Part shown: positions 15,326 through 23,484 of the stretch, piece by piece | Position numbering within the stretch: the first letter of the stretch is position 1 | How the letters are laid out: each line of letters opens with the position of its first letter | NCBI GenBank assembly: GCA_963847515.1 | Contig: CAWKAA010000007.1 | Coordinates: 1,798,001-1,862,000 of the forward strand | Length of the DNA stretch: 64,000 bases | Reading direction: 5' to 3' | DNA from: QHXW01 sp963847515 | Lineage (GTDB): Bacteria; Acidobacteriota; Terriglobia; Bryobacterales; Bryobacteraceae | Position numbers and translations under genes: made by a program | Notes under the pieces: generated by a model | Told to the model about the DNA's origin: nothing | What the model saw: only the letters and a program-made list of their open reading frames with translations | The model's database searches: none

Positions 15326-16939
15326 ATGGCTAAGCAGGTTTTCGACGTCTGTGTCGTAGGGAGCGGCCCTGGAGGCGGGATCGCTGCGTATGTTCTGGCC
15401 AACGCGGGATTCAAAGTCGCTCTGGTAGAGTCGGGGAAACGGCTCCGCGCTGGCATAGACTACAATGGACACGGGTCGGCATATGCCCAACTGGAAGAGC
15501 GTCTCAAGGCCGGCCATCGCAACCCCTTTCCGAGTCTCCAGGATTTTTCAGAGCGCGATCACTACACCGCAGTAGGAGACCGTCCCGGCCACGGCTTGTT
15601 GAAAGCCGTTGGTGGCCGCTCGCTTTGTTGGGCGGGTCACAGCCTGCGCTTCGGCCCGGGTGACTTCAAACGCTGGCCGATTTCCTATGAAGACGTCGCG
15701 CCCTATTACAGTCGTGCTGAGCGCTTAATGGGCGTATACGGCAATAAGGACGGGCTCTGGAACATGCCTGACGGCGAATTTCAGAAGACGGTCCCGATGC
15801 GCTGTCCGGAGATGCTCCTGAAGCGGGGCGTCCAGAGACTCAAAGCAAAAGGCCGAAGTATGGAGTTTGTCACACAGCGGAAGGCGATCCCGACCGATCA
15901 AACTTGGAAACACCGCGCGACCTGCCACTATTGCGGCCACTGCATGAACGGTTGTGAGATCGATTCGAAGTACACCTCCGCCAACACGCCGATTCCACTG
16001 GCAATGCGCACCGGGAATCTCACGCTGTTCACTGAGTCAACGATGACGCGCATTATCATGGACAAGGGTGGCCGCAGGGTGCGCGGTATCGAGTACGTGA
16101 ACGGCGGTGGAGCTGACGCAAGCATCGAGTGCAAAGCCTTGGTTCTCGCGTGCAGCACCATCGAAACCGCGCGGCAGCTGCTGATCAACAATCTGGGAAA
16201 CAGTAGCGGGCAGGTGGGAAAGAACCTCACCAGCCATTTCGGGCTCGATGTAATCGCAATGTTTCCCGAATTGCGCAACCGCGACGCATCCAACGACGAC
16301 GGCACGGATTACTTTCACAGCCTCCTGACCGGTCTTCATTGGGACAAGCCGCACCCGGATTTCGATATGACCTACCAGGTGCAGTGTGGGGCCGGCCTGA
16401 ATCCGCTAAGCTTAGGCATTCGCAATGTTGCCGGTTACGGCTCCAATTTCAAACGTGACCTTCGGTACCTCAATGTCTGTAGCGCTGTCATGAACATGCA
16501 GGGATCGCTCGCGGCCTCGTCGGACACGTACGTGGACTTGGATCCGGAACGCAAGGACCGCAACGGAGTGGCGCTCCCGCGCGTGCATCTGAGGTACGGC
16601 CCGAACGATGTCGCCATGGCGAAGGACATGGTCGAGACGTGCGTAGAGATCGTTGAGGCTGCGGGTGGGCAGGTCCATTCCAAGCCAGGCAAGATTACGC
16701 CGGCAGAGCTACAAATAGATTACAACCACTGGGTCGGCAGCTTGAGAATGGGGACCGACGCAAGGAATTCAGTGGTGAATACCACCGGACAGGCGCATGA
16801 TGTGCCGAATTTGTTTATCGGCGATTCTTCCGTATTTGCCGCCTACCCAGAGAAAAATCCGACGCTTACGAACATAGCTCTCTCGTGGCGGATGAGCGAG
16901 TATCTGGCGGAGAAGGCGAGGAAAGGAGAACTCGGATGA
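15326..16939 (+). CDS. GMC-family FAD-dependent dehydrogenase, large subunit
   Basis: A 537-residue flavoenzyme. The N-terminal dinucleotide site is FDVCVVGSGPGGGIAAYVLA; a second GMC signature region is GHGLLKAVGGRSLCWAGHSL. The C-terminal domain carries the catalytic His (NHWVGSLRMG) and the final FAD segment (LFIGDSSVFAAYPEKNPTLT). A Cys-rich insertion (CHYCGHCMNGC, about residues 200-210) is typical of the gluconate- or glucoside-3-dehydrogenase branch, where it may bind an Fe-S cluster. It has no signal peptide; the next gene, overlapping by 4 bp, supplies a Tat signal. The likely role is periplasmic oxidation of a sugar or sugar acid into the quinone/cytochrome chain. Confidence 0.85.
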   Translation: MAKQVFDVCVVGSGPGGGIAAYVLANAGFKVALVESGKRLRAGIDYNGHGSAYAQLEERLKAGHRNPFPSLQDFSERDHYTAVGDRPGHGLLKAVGGRSLCWAGHSLRFGPGDFKRWPISYEDVAPYYSRAERLMGVYGNKDGLWNMPDGEFQKTVPMRCPEMLLKRGVQRLKAKGRSMEFVTQRKAIPTDQTWKHRATCHYCGHCMNGCEIDSKYTSANTPIPLAMRTGNLTLFTESTMTRIIMDKGGRRVRGIEYVNGGGADASIECKALVLACSTIETARQLLINNLGNSSGQVGKNLTSHFGLDVIAMFPELRNRDASNDDGTDYFHSLLTGLHWDKPHPDFDMTYQVQCGAGLNPLSLGIRNVAGYGSNFKRDLRYLNVCSAVMNMQGSLAASSDTYVDLDPERKDRNGVALPRVHLRYGPNDVAMAKDMVETCVEIVEAAGGQVHSKPGKITPAELQIDYNHWVGSLRMGTDARNSVVNTTGQAHDVPNLFIGDSSVFAAYPEKNPTLTNIALSWRMSEYLAEKARKGELG

Positions 16940-17496
16940 TCGAGCGGCGGGACCTTTTCAAAGTCCTGGGCGCGACGCTCATGGCGACACGCCAGGGAGC
17001 GGCTCAGCATGAGCATGGGCCCCCCGCGGCCGCCGTGAATATCGAAGACTATGCGCCACGGTTCTTTTCAGATGCGCAATACCGAACGATCGACCGTCTG
17101 ACGGACATTATCATTCCCTCAGATGATCAATCCCCCGGCGCGCATGCGGCAGGCGTTCGGTTCTATGTCGATACGGTTCTGCATTACGCCGACGCGGGAA
17201 CTCAGCAGAAATGGCGAAGTGGACTGGCGGCGGTCGAGGAGTCGGCGCGCTCAAGTTTCAACAAGTCTTTCGGAGAGTGTAGCATCCAGGAACAAGAACA
17301 CATAGTGGCGGTCATGGCGACAAACGAGACGAACCCTTCTACCGAACTGGAGCTTTTTTTCGGACGCTTGAAGGGCCTGGCGGTTGAGGCATACTCAGTG
17401 TCGGAGGTCGGACTGACCCGATATTTCGGCTACAGCGGAAACACGGCGATCAAGGAGTTTCTGGGCTGCAAGCATCCGGAGCACCAAGCCATCTAA
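16936..17496 (+). CDS. Gluconate 2-dehydrogenase subunit 3-like small subunit, Tat-exported
   Basis: A 186-residue protein starting at the ATG that overlaps the large-subunit stop (ATGA). It opens with a twin-arginine signal (MIERRDLFKVLGATLMATRQ). The mature part is the subunit-3 fold: AQYRTIDRLTDIIIPSDDQS, PGAHAAGVRFYVDTVL, then TRYFGYSGNTAIKEFLGC. In known systems this small subunit folds with the GMC large subunit and carries it through the Tat pore (hitch-hiking). No cytochrome c gene follows, so the electron acceptor must be encoded elsewhere. Confidence 0.85.
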   Translation: MIERRDLFKVLGATLMATRQGAAQHEHGPPAAAVNIEDYAPRFFSDAQYRTIDRLTDIIIPSDDQSPGAHAAGVRFYVDTVLHYADAGTQQKWRSGLAAVEESARSSFNKSFGECSIQEQEHIVAVMATNETNPSTELELFFGRLKGLAVEAYSVSEVGLTRYFGYSGNTAIKEFLGCKHPEHQAI

Positions 17497-17918
17497 GCAC
17501 GAGAACAATGGGTCCTCCACTGATAGACCCAATGCGCGCACTCCATTACGACGGATAGTTATGTTCGCTTCACTCTGTTCCCTTCTGAGAGGAAGGAATG
17601 ACATTGCTACGGTTTGCCGCCATCAGTCTTTGGCTACTGCGATGTCCGCGAATACGTGTTCGAAAAACGGCTTTAGATCGAGAAACCGCGCCATGGAGGA
17701 TGAGGCCTGCGCGGCGCCAGCTGGAAGCTTGTATGCGAGCCCTAATGTAGCCGTCATCGAACATATTCAACCTGGAATTCGCACCAATATATCGCTATAT
17801 ACTCTTCCGTGCGCTCGCTCGATTATGCCGAGTTTCTGTTTCAGATCGGTGAGGCAATCGGTGTGTACGAACCGACGTTGCGAGAGATCAGGCCGGCGAC
17901 TGCTCAAGGATCATAAAG
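17497..17918. other. Gene-free stretch
   Basis: A 128-codon plus-strand frame (17561-17947) runs out of register into the VOC gene and has no plausible composition. A short segment in another frame just before that gene (LDYAEFLFQIGEAIGVYEPT) looks protein-like but is isolated. No gene is assigned. Confidence 0.4.
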
Positions 17919-18365
17919 ATGCCCTTACGAACGGATCACCACCATAGCTTCACGGTTTCCAATGCAGATCGATCAATCGGTTTCTATCGCGATTTGCTTG
18001 GCTTGCAGCTTATCCAGGATGTAGTTCGCGAAAATCTCGAAAGCTATGACCGAATCCTTGGCTTCCAAAATGCACGTCTGCGCATAGCAATGCTTCGACT
18101 AGCCACCGGCGATTTTATTCTCGAGCTGATCGAGTATCTTAACCCGCCAGGGCAGGTCCGCGAAATGCGGAACTACTATGCCGGCGCCTCGCACATATGC
18201 TTCTTGGTTGATGATATTGACCGTGAATACGAGCGCCTCTCTGCCGCAGGTGTGCGCTTCAACAGCCCGCCCGTGGACATCATTCGCGACGGCAAACTTG
18301 TGACACGCTGTCTTTATATGCTCGACCCCGACGGTATCACAGTCGAGTTAGATCAGCCTGCGTGA
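17919..18365 (+). CDS. VOC family (glyoxalase/dioxygenase-type) protein
   Basis: A 148-residue single-chain VOC protein with two beta-alpha-beta-beta-beta halves: HHHSFTVSNADRSIGFYRDL followed by LGLQLIQDV, then ASHICFLVDDIDREYERLSA and the end YMLDPDGITVELDQ. His near the N-terminus, the mid-domain Glu of ILELIEY, His of ASHICF and Glu of ITVELDQ are in the usual metal-ligand positions, so it is probably a metal-dependent lyase, epimerase or dioxygenase. The substrate is unknown. It overlaps the next gene by 4 bp (GTGA), so the pair forms an operon. Confidence 0.8.
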   Translation: MPLRTDHHHSFTVSNADRSIGFYRDLLGLQLIQDVVRENLESYDRILGFQNARLRIAMLRLATGDFILELIEYLNPPGQVREMRNYYAGASHICFLVDDIDREYERLSAAGVRFNSPPVDIIRDGKLVTRCLYMLDPDGITVELDQPA

Positions 18366-19174
18366 CTGAACGGATTCGTATGAAACGTAGACCGCAACCA
18401 CTCGTCCTGGTGACTGGAGCCGGCAGCGGAATTGGAAAGGCGACGTCGGAACGGCTTCTGCACGACGGGGCACGTGTAATTGCACTGGATCGTTCGGCGA
18501 AAGCGCTTGCGAAGCTCGCCAGCGAAAAAGGACGAAATGCTCCGCTATACGTGAGGGAGTTTGACCTACTACAGATCGGCAAGTGTTCGCACTTGATTCG
18601 GAGCCTAATAAGGGAGTACGGCCCGATCACACGGCTCGTGAACAATGCCGGAATAGCGCATACGGCTCCGATCTCGAAGACAACCGATGATCAATGGAAC
18701 ACGACAATGGCTATCAATCTCACTGCGCCGTTCGCGCTAATCCGAGCACTCATCCCGGTGATGACTTCGGCCGGCGGCGGGCGCATTGTTAACGTCGCCA
18801 GCCGTAATGCTCTGAGGTCGACCAACAATGTGGCCGCCTATAACGCTTCCAAGGCAGGATTATTAAGCCTTACGCGAACTGCGGCGGGTGAACTGGCAAG
18901 ACACGGCATCCGCGTCAATTCCGTTTGCCCGGGAGTCATCAATACGCCCATGACTCGCGACTGGGTTGACGACAGGGTGTTCTACTCCGCATACATCAAA
19001 CAGATTCCGATGGGCAGATTCGGCAAACCCGAGGAAATCGCCTCCATCATCTCGTTTTTGTTATCGGACGACGCGGAATTTATTACCGGCCAAACGATCA
19101 TTGCAGATGGCGGTCAGATAGCGTGCCAGGACAACGAACGGTTCATGGAAGTCCTCTCCTTGAGGCATCGTTAA
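18362..19174 (+). CDS. SDR family NAD(P)-dependent oxidoreductase
   Basis: A classical 270-residue short-chain dehydrogenase. The cofactor site is VTGAGSGIGKAT, the NNAG motif is present (RLVNNAGIAHTAP), the catalytic Ser lies in GGGRIVNVASRN, and the YxxxK motif is intact (AAYNASKAGLL). The PG motif (VNSVCPGVINTPMT) and the C-terminal FITGQTIIADGGQ complete the pattern. The start is GTG, overlapping the VOC stop. With the VOC protein it probably forms a two-step route for a small carbonyl or sugar-derived compound. Confidence 0.85.
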   Translation: MTERIRMKRRPQPLVLVTGAGSGIGKATSERLLHDGARVIALDRSAKALAKLASEKGRNAPLYVREFDLLQIGKCSHLIRSLIREYGPITRLVNNAGIAHTAPISKTTDDQWNTTMAINLTAPFALIRALIPVMTSAGGGRIVNVASRNALRSTNNVAAYNASKAGLLSLTRTAAGELARHGIRVNSVCPGVINTPMTRDWVDDRVFYSAYIKQIPMGRFGKPEEIASIISFLLSDDAEFITGQTIIADGGQIACQDNERFMEVLSLRHR

Positions 19175-19262
19175 CCCTGGTAGGGTCGAGAACTGGCACG
19201 AACAACGGAACCTCACGCGTCTCTCTAGTTGAGGAAATGAATAGCCTCATGAGGAACTACGC

Positions 19263-19530
19263 ATGAAGAAATGCTGTACATTCCTGGAACATCTGGAAAC
19301 TATCCGAGGCAACTCAGCGGAGACGCGCAAACATCCGCTTGGCGGCGATCCGCTCATTCTTCCGCTGTCTGCAGCACCGTGAACCAGCCGCAGTCGAACA
19401 GGTTCGCCGTGTTCTGGCGATCCCATTCAAAAAAACCGACACCCGTCTTGTGGGGTATCTGGTTCAGGAAGAGATGTAGGCCCTGCTTGACTCTCCTGAT
19501 CCATCCACGCGACGCCAGGCGCCGTTATCA
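19263..19530 (+). pseudogene. Tyrosine recombinase (phage integrase) N-terminal relic
   Basis: From the ATG at 19263 the frame reads CTFLEHLETIRGNSAETR, then shifts and continues NIRLAAIRSFFRCLQHREPA, VEQVRRVLAIPFKKTDTRLV, GYLVQEEM, stop, ALLDSPDPSTRRQ. This is the core-binding (SAM-like) domain of a tyrosine recombinase, with one frameshift near 19327, one in-frame stop at about 19477 and no catalytic domain. It lies near a tRNA gene, suggesting an old integration event. Confidence 0.7.
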
Positions 19531-19830
19531 TGCTCAACCCGCTTTTATACAAGCTGTCGAACTCCGCGGAAGGCGCGACACCGCCGGCAAGCGAACGAGC
19601 ATGCAGGGAGTTTTGGCACAGGGAAGACGAACTAGCCGATTTTTAGCACAGTTTTGACACAGAGGCATGGGGTGAACCCCTCCGTTGAGACAATCCGCAA
19701 TTAGCACACCTGCCATTTAATGATTTTTGCTACTCAAACAGCCTCTTCTCCTTCAAAATAGCCCTCGGCTGGTGAAGCGGAGGTGGGCTCTGGTGGAGAC
19801 CAACCCGCCGAGGAATAACCGGCCGGAGAC

Positions 19831-20790
19831 TCATCGAAGACGATGGTCCGGGGAACCGGCTTCGGTCGGTCCCCCGTCAATTAAGAAACGGACATCGGAT
19901 CGAAAGATCTCCGAATGCCTGAAAAAACTCATGGTCGCTCCTTGCGAAGGTGTCGTGGAGTTGGCCGCTTGCTCAAACTCCTCGGGTGGCCGGTAGCCCA
20001 ACGCAGAGTGCAAGCGGAGACGATTGTAGTACTCCTCGATGAAAGCATGGATGTTGGTGCGCAAGTCATCGAGATCGCGATACTCGTTGGCGTGGATTTC
20101 TTCTCGCTTCAGTGTTTTCAGGAAGCTCTCGCAACTCGCATTGTCGTAAGGATTCGCTGGCCGGCTCATGCTCGGAATCATTTGGTGCTTCCGCAAGACC
20201 GTCACGTAATCCCCAGATGCGTACTGCACGCCGCGGTCGGAATGATGGACCAAACCCGGCGGCGGCTTCCGCTCCGCAATCGCGCACTCTAGCGCTGCCA
20301 TTGGTAGCCGGGTCGCAAGCGTTCGATCTAACTCCCAGCCAACCACCTTGCGGGAAAAGGAATCCAGAATCACGGCTAGGTAAACGAACTCGCGGTGCAA
20401 TCGGATGTAAGTGATATCGGCCACCCAAAGTTGGTTGATGCCCGTCAGTTTCATTCGGCTCGCCAGGTTGAGGTAGACCTCCAACTGGTGATGGGAGTCC
20501 GTCGTCACCACGAAGGCCCGCGGCTGCACCGCCAGCAAGTTGTCCTCGCGCATGATCCTCGCCACGCGCTTGTGGTTTACTAGCATCCCGCACCGACGCA
20601 GTTCCGCCGTGATTCTTCGATAGCCGTAGCGCCGCCGGTGTTCCACAGCGATCCGCTGAATCGCGGAGCGCACCTCCATCTCTTCTTCCACTGGCATCTG
20701 CTCGGCCAGCGATCGGTAGAATCCCGCCCGGCTGACTTGCACCAGGTAACACATCCGCTCGATACTCAAGCTGCCTTGCATCGACATCAC
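19831..20790 (-). CDS. IS3-family transposase OrfB (DDE integrase)
   Basis: A 319-residue integrase-fold transposase. It has an HTH_21 segment (RRRYGYRRITAELRRCGMLV) and the retroviral-type DDE triad: Asp in WVADITYIRL, Asp in VHHSDRGVQYAS, and Glu in NASCESFLKTLKREE. The C-terminal block IEEYYNRLRLHSALGYRPPE is typical of IS3. The start overlaps the orfA stop by 4 bp in the -1 frame relative to orfA. A run of six A (GCAAAAAATC, about 20860) lies near the orfA end and could allow a -1 frameshift, the usual way this family makes its OrfAB fusion. Confidence 0.9.
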   Translation of the reverse strand: MMSMQGSLSIERMCYLVQVSRAGFYRSLAEQMPVEEEMEVRSAIQRIAVEHRRRYGYRRITAELRRCGMLVNHKRVARIMREDNLLAVQPRAFVVTTDSHHQLEVYLNLASRMKLTGINQLWVADITYIRLHREFVYLAVILDSFSRKVVGWELDRTLATRLPMAALECAIAERKPPPGLVHHSDRGVQYASGDYVTVLRKHQMIPSMSRPANPYDNASCESFLKTLKREEIHANEYRDLDDLRTNIHAFIEEYYNRLRLHSALGYRPPEEFEQAANSTTPSQGATMSFFRHSEIFRSDVRFLIDGGPTEAGSPDHRLR

Positions 20791-21158
20791 TCCCCGGATC
20801 TGGTCGTAGACGCCCTCGCGCCAGATCTGTCGCTCTTCTGACGTCGAGCCTCGATTTTTTGCAAGGCACCCTTGAAAAAATCCACCTCCAGAGTCTTCTC
20901 CGCCAACACCCGTTTTAGTTGGTGGTTCTCCTTGCGGAGAGTGGATTCGCGCGGACTTTCCGGTGGCGGCTCCTGGCCGCCATTGATCGGGTCAAGTTGA
21001 TGGCGCCACCGATACAGCAGGCGTCGAGATATACCTAACTCCTCCGACAGCGCCACGATGTTCTCGCAGTGCTTCATGCGCTCCACCGCCATCTGGCGGA
21101 ACGCTGCCGGATGCCTTCCTTTTCGCTTCGTTGCCACTCGCAGCTCCTTTCCCTGCAA
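20787..21158 (-). CDS. IS3-family transposase OrfA
   Basis: A 123-residue DNA-binding partner of the transposase. It has an HTH (residues about 16-55: FRQMAVERMKHCENIVALSE, ELGISRRLLYRWRHQ) and a leucine-zipper-like helix (LRKENHQLKRVLAEKTLEVD) that multimerises. It binds the terminal inverted repeats, alone or as the N-terminus of OrfAB. No stop or frameshift is seen, so the element may still be active. Confidence 0.85.
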   Translation of the reverse strand: MQGKELRVATKRKGRHPAAFRQMAVERMKHCENIVALSEELGISRRLLYRWRHQLDPINGGQEPPPESPRESTLRKENHQLKRVLAEKTLEVDFFKGALQKIEARRQKSDRSGARASTTRSGE

Positions 21159-21257
21159 AGTGTGTCAACTGCGAGTGTCTCATTTTAGGGGTTCAGTCCA
21201 GGCAGCAATAGAGGCGGCTATGGAAAACTGGATGGTCTTGAGTAGAAAGAATTTAGG

Positions 21258-21334
21258 TGGTGGGCGCGCACGGACTCGAACCGTGGACCTCCTGCGTGTG
21301 AAGCAGGCGCTCTAACCAACTGAGCTACGCGCCC
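21258..21334 (-). tRNA. tRNA-Val (anticodon CAC)
   Basis: The minus strand folds as a full cloverleaf: acceptor GGGCGCG pairs with CGCGCCC, D-arm GCTCAGTTGGTTAGAGC, anticodon stem CCTGC/GCAGG with loop TTCACAC (anticodon CAC), T-arm GGTTCGAGTCC, discriminator A and an encoded CCA. It reads valine codon GUG. An IS3 element and an integrase relic lie just beyond its 3' end, so it may have served as an integration site. Confidence 0.95.
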
Positions 21335-21394
21335 GTTCGCAGATGGCAAACCGGCGGCCAATGCCGAAATGCCTATTCGACGGGGTGGATTTAG

Positions 21395-21400
21395 TATTAT
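21395..21400 (+). promoter_or_regulatory. Candidate -10 box of the moxR gene
   Basis: TATTAT ends 7 nt before the ATG at 21408, leaving no room for a Shine-Dalgarno leader. It fits a leaderless promoter. No clear -35 hexamer is present. Confidence 0.35.
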
Positions 21401-21407
21401 AGCCTTA

Positions 21408-22391
21408 ATGGCCCAGCGGGAAATCATGGAAGCCCCGCCCGTGGTATTCGACTCCCCCTTCGCTTTTGCGAAATTGGCTGCGCTTGAATCGGCGCTTGGA
21501 TCGGCCATTCGCGGAAAGGCCGAGGTGGTGCGGCTTTCGCTGGTCTGCCTGCTGGCGCGCGGCCATCTGCTGATTGAAGACGTGCCAGGAGTCGGGAAGA
21601 CCACGCTGGCGCAGGCGCTGGCTCGATCGGTAGATTCGAGTTTCCACCGGCTGCAGTTCACCAGCGACATGCTGCCCAGCGACGTGGTAGGCGTCACCAT
21701 TTACAACGCGCACTCGGAGGCCTTCGAGTTTAAGCCGGGGCCTATCTTTACCAATTTTCTGCTGGCTGACGAGATCAACCGCACCACGCCCAAAACGCAA
21801 TCGGCGCTGCTCGAAGCTATGAACGAGCGCCAGGTGACCATCGATGGCCGTTCCCACATTCTGCCTACGCCTTTCATGGTGATCGCGACCCAGAATCCGG
21901 TGGAACACCACGGCACCTACCCGCTGCCGGAGTCGCAGCTCGACCGCTTCCTCATGCGGCTGCGCATCGGGTATCCCGATATCGCCAGCGAGCGGGATAT
22001 CGTGCGCAATTTTGCCGAGGCGAGCGTTACGGCCGAGCGGGTGCTTGCGGCGGATGAGGTTTTGCAGCTTCAGGCTATGGTGCATCGCGTCACGGTGGAT
22101 GAAACGCTGGTCGATTATATGCTGGCCATCGTCGAGAAGACCCGCACGCACGATTCGCTGGCTCTGGGGGTGAGCCCTCGCGGTTCGCAGGGCCTTTACC
22201 GGGCGGCGCAGGCGCTGGCGCTCGTCGAAGGGCGGGATTTCGCCATACCGGACGATATCAAGCGGCTGGCCGGACCGGTTTTCGCGCATCGCGTAGTGGT
22301 GAATGCGCGAGCGGCGCTGGCGCAACGCCGTGGCGACCTGGGCGACCGCATCATCGAAGACATTCTAACCCAGGTTGACGTTCCGTTGTAG
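21408..22391 (+). CDS. MoxR-family AAA+ ATPase
   Basis: A 327-residue MoxR ATPase (start at 21408; Met also at 21426). Motifs: Walker A LLIEDVPGVGKTTLAQALAR, Walker B NFLLADEINRTTPKTQSALL, the sensor-1 region FMVIATQNPVEHHGTYPLPE, arginine finger SQLDRFLMRLRIGYP, and sensor 2 GVSPRGSQGLYRAAQALALV. MoxR proteins act as chaperones that insert cofactors or assemble complexes, usually with VWA-domain and DUF58 partners. None of these follow here; the next gene is ychF, 15 bp downstream. The partner must be elsewhere. Confidence 0.85.
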   Translation: MAQREIMEAPPVVFDSPFAFAKLAALESALGSAIRGKAEVVRLSLVCLLARGHLLIEDVPGVGKTTLAQALARSVDSSFHRLQFTSDMLPSDVVGVTIYNAHSEAFEFKPGPIFTNFLLADEINRTTPKTQSALLEAMNERQVTIDGRSHILPTPFMVIATQNPVEHHGTYPLPESQLDRFLMRLRIGYPDIASERDIVRNFAEASVTAERVLAADEVLQLQAMVHRVTVDETLVDYMLAIVEKTRTHDSLALGVSPRGSQGLYRAAQALALVEGRDFAIPDDIKRLAGPVFAHRVVVNARAALAQRRGDLGDRIIEDILTQVDVPL

Positions 22392-22406
22392 ACGGTTTCC
22401 CAACAC

Positions 22407-23480
22407 ATGAAAACTGCCATCATCGGTCTGCCCATGGTGGGCAAGACCTCGCTGTTCACGATTCTTACTGGCGCTCACCAGGACACGCGCCTCGGCTCGA
22501 CCGCCGCGCGGACGGGTGTGGCCAAGGTACCCGACACGCGCCTGGACGAGTTGGCCAAAATCTTTGAGCCGCCGAAGATCACGTCCGCGACGGTTGAATA
22601 TGTTGATTTTCCCGCGATCTCGAAGGAGCATTTGCGCGATCCGAGCTACTTGGCAGGCCTGCGTGTGGCGGACGCCTTTGCGCACGTGGTGCGCGTTTTT
22701 GAAGACGCGACGATCCCGCACGAAAAAGCTTCCATCGATCCGCTGCGCGATATCGATGACGTCGAGACCGAGCTGGTGCTGAGCGATCTAGTGGTAGTGG
22801 AGAAGCGAATGGAGCGGCTCGACAAAGATCGCAAGAAAGTGAAGAATCCGGAGCTGGACCGCGAGTTTGAGCTGCTCGAAAAATGCAAAGCGCTGTTGGA
22901 TGCCAATCAGCCGCTGCGGCAGCTCACGCTCGACGCCGAGGGCGAGAAGCGTATCCGCGGCTTTCAATTCCTGTCACAGAAGCCCATGCTCTTTGTACTG
23001 AACGTGGGCGAGGCGGACGCTGGACGATTGCACGAAATCGAGCAGGAGTACCGGTCCGGACCGCTGCAGGGACGCGCGCAAACCGAAGTCATGGCTATTT
23101 GCGGCAAGGTCGAGGCAGAACTGGCTGAGCTGGCGCCGGAGGAAGCGCGCGAATATCTGGCAAGTTACGGATTGAAGGAATCCGGGCTCGTGCGCATGAT
23201 CAACTCTTCCTACCGGCTGCTGGGTTTGATGTCTTTTCTGACCGCGGGCGAGACCGAAGTGCGCGCCTGGACCATCCCCATCGCCAGCACCGCCGTGAAG
23301 GCCGCCGGCGCCATTCACTCCGACTTTGAAAAGAAATTCATCCGCGCTGAAGTAGTGAACTGGAAGAGCCTGGTGGATCTTGGCGGTTATCCGGGCGTGC
23401 GCGAAAAAGGCCTGCTGCGCCTGGAAGGCAAGGAATACATCGTCAAGGATGGAGACGTCCTGGTGATCCGGCACGGCTGA
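22407..23480 (+). CDS. ychF: YchF-type Obg-family ATPase/GTPase
   Basis: A 357-residue translation-associated P-loop protein. The G1 loop is AIIGLPMVGKTSLFTIL (with GKT; YchF usually has GLPNVGKST), G3 is in TVEYVDFPAISKE, and the C-terminal TGS domain ends IRAEVVNWKSLVDLGGYPGV, then REKGLLRLEGKEYIVKDGDV and LVIRHG. The G4 motif is degenerate, as in YchF, which prefers ATP over GTP. YchF binds ribosomes and affects stress and redox responses. It follows moxR closely, likely in one transcript. Confidence 0.85.
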   Translation: MKTAIIGLPMVGKTSLFTILTGAHQDTRLGSTAARTGVAKVPDTRLDELAKIFEPPKITSATVEYVDFPAISKEHLRDPSYLAGLRVADAFAHVVRVFEDATIPHEKASIDPLRDIDDVETELVLSDLVVVEKRMERLDKDRKKVKNPELDREFELLEKCKALLDANQPLRQLTLDAEGEKRIRGFQFLSQKPMLFVLNVGEADAGRLHEIEQEYRSGPLQGRAQTEVMAICGKVEAELAELAPEEAREYLASYGLKESGLVRMINSSYRLLGLMSFLTAGETEVRAWTIPIASTAVKAAGAIHSDFEKKFIRAEVVNWKSLVDLGGYPGVREKGLLRLEGKEYIVKDGDVLVIRHG

Positions 23481-23484
23481 GCAG

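Larger units (their letters stand above)
19668..21200 (-). mobile_element. IS3-family insertion sequence
   Basis: A 1533-bp element with two minus-strand ORFs. Its ends are imperfect inverted repeats: TGGGGTGAACCCCTCCGTTG at 19668 and, read inward from 21200, TGGACTGAACCCCTAAAATG. Both sides are flanked by GGCA (19664-19667 and 21201-21204), a 4-bp target duplication, so the element is complete and its ends are exact. About 160 bp of non-coding DNA lies between the left end and the orfB stop. Confidence 0.9.
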
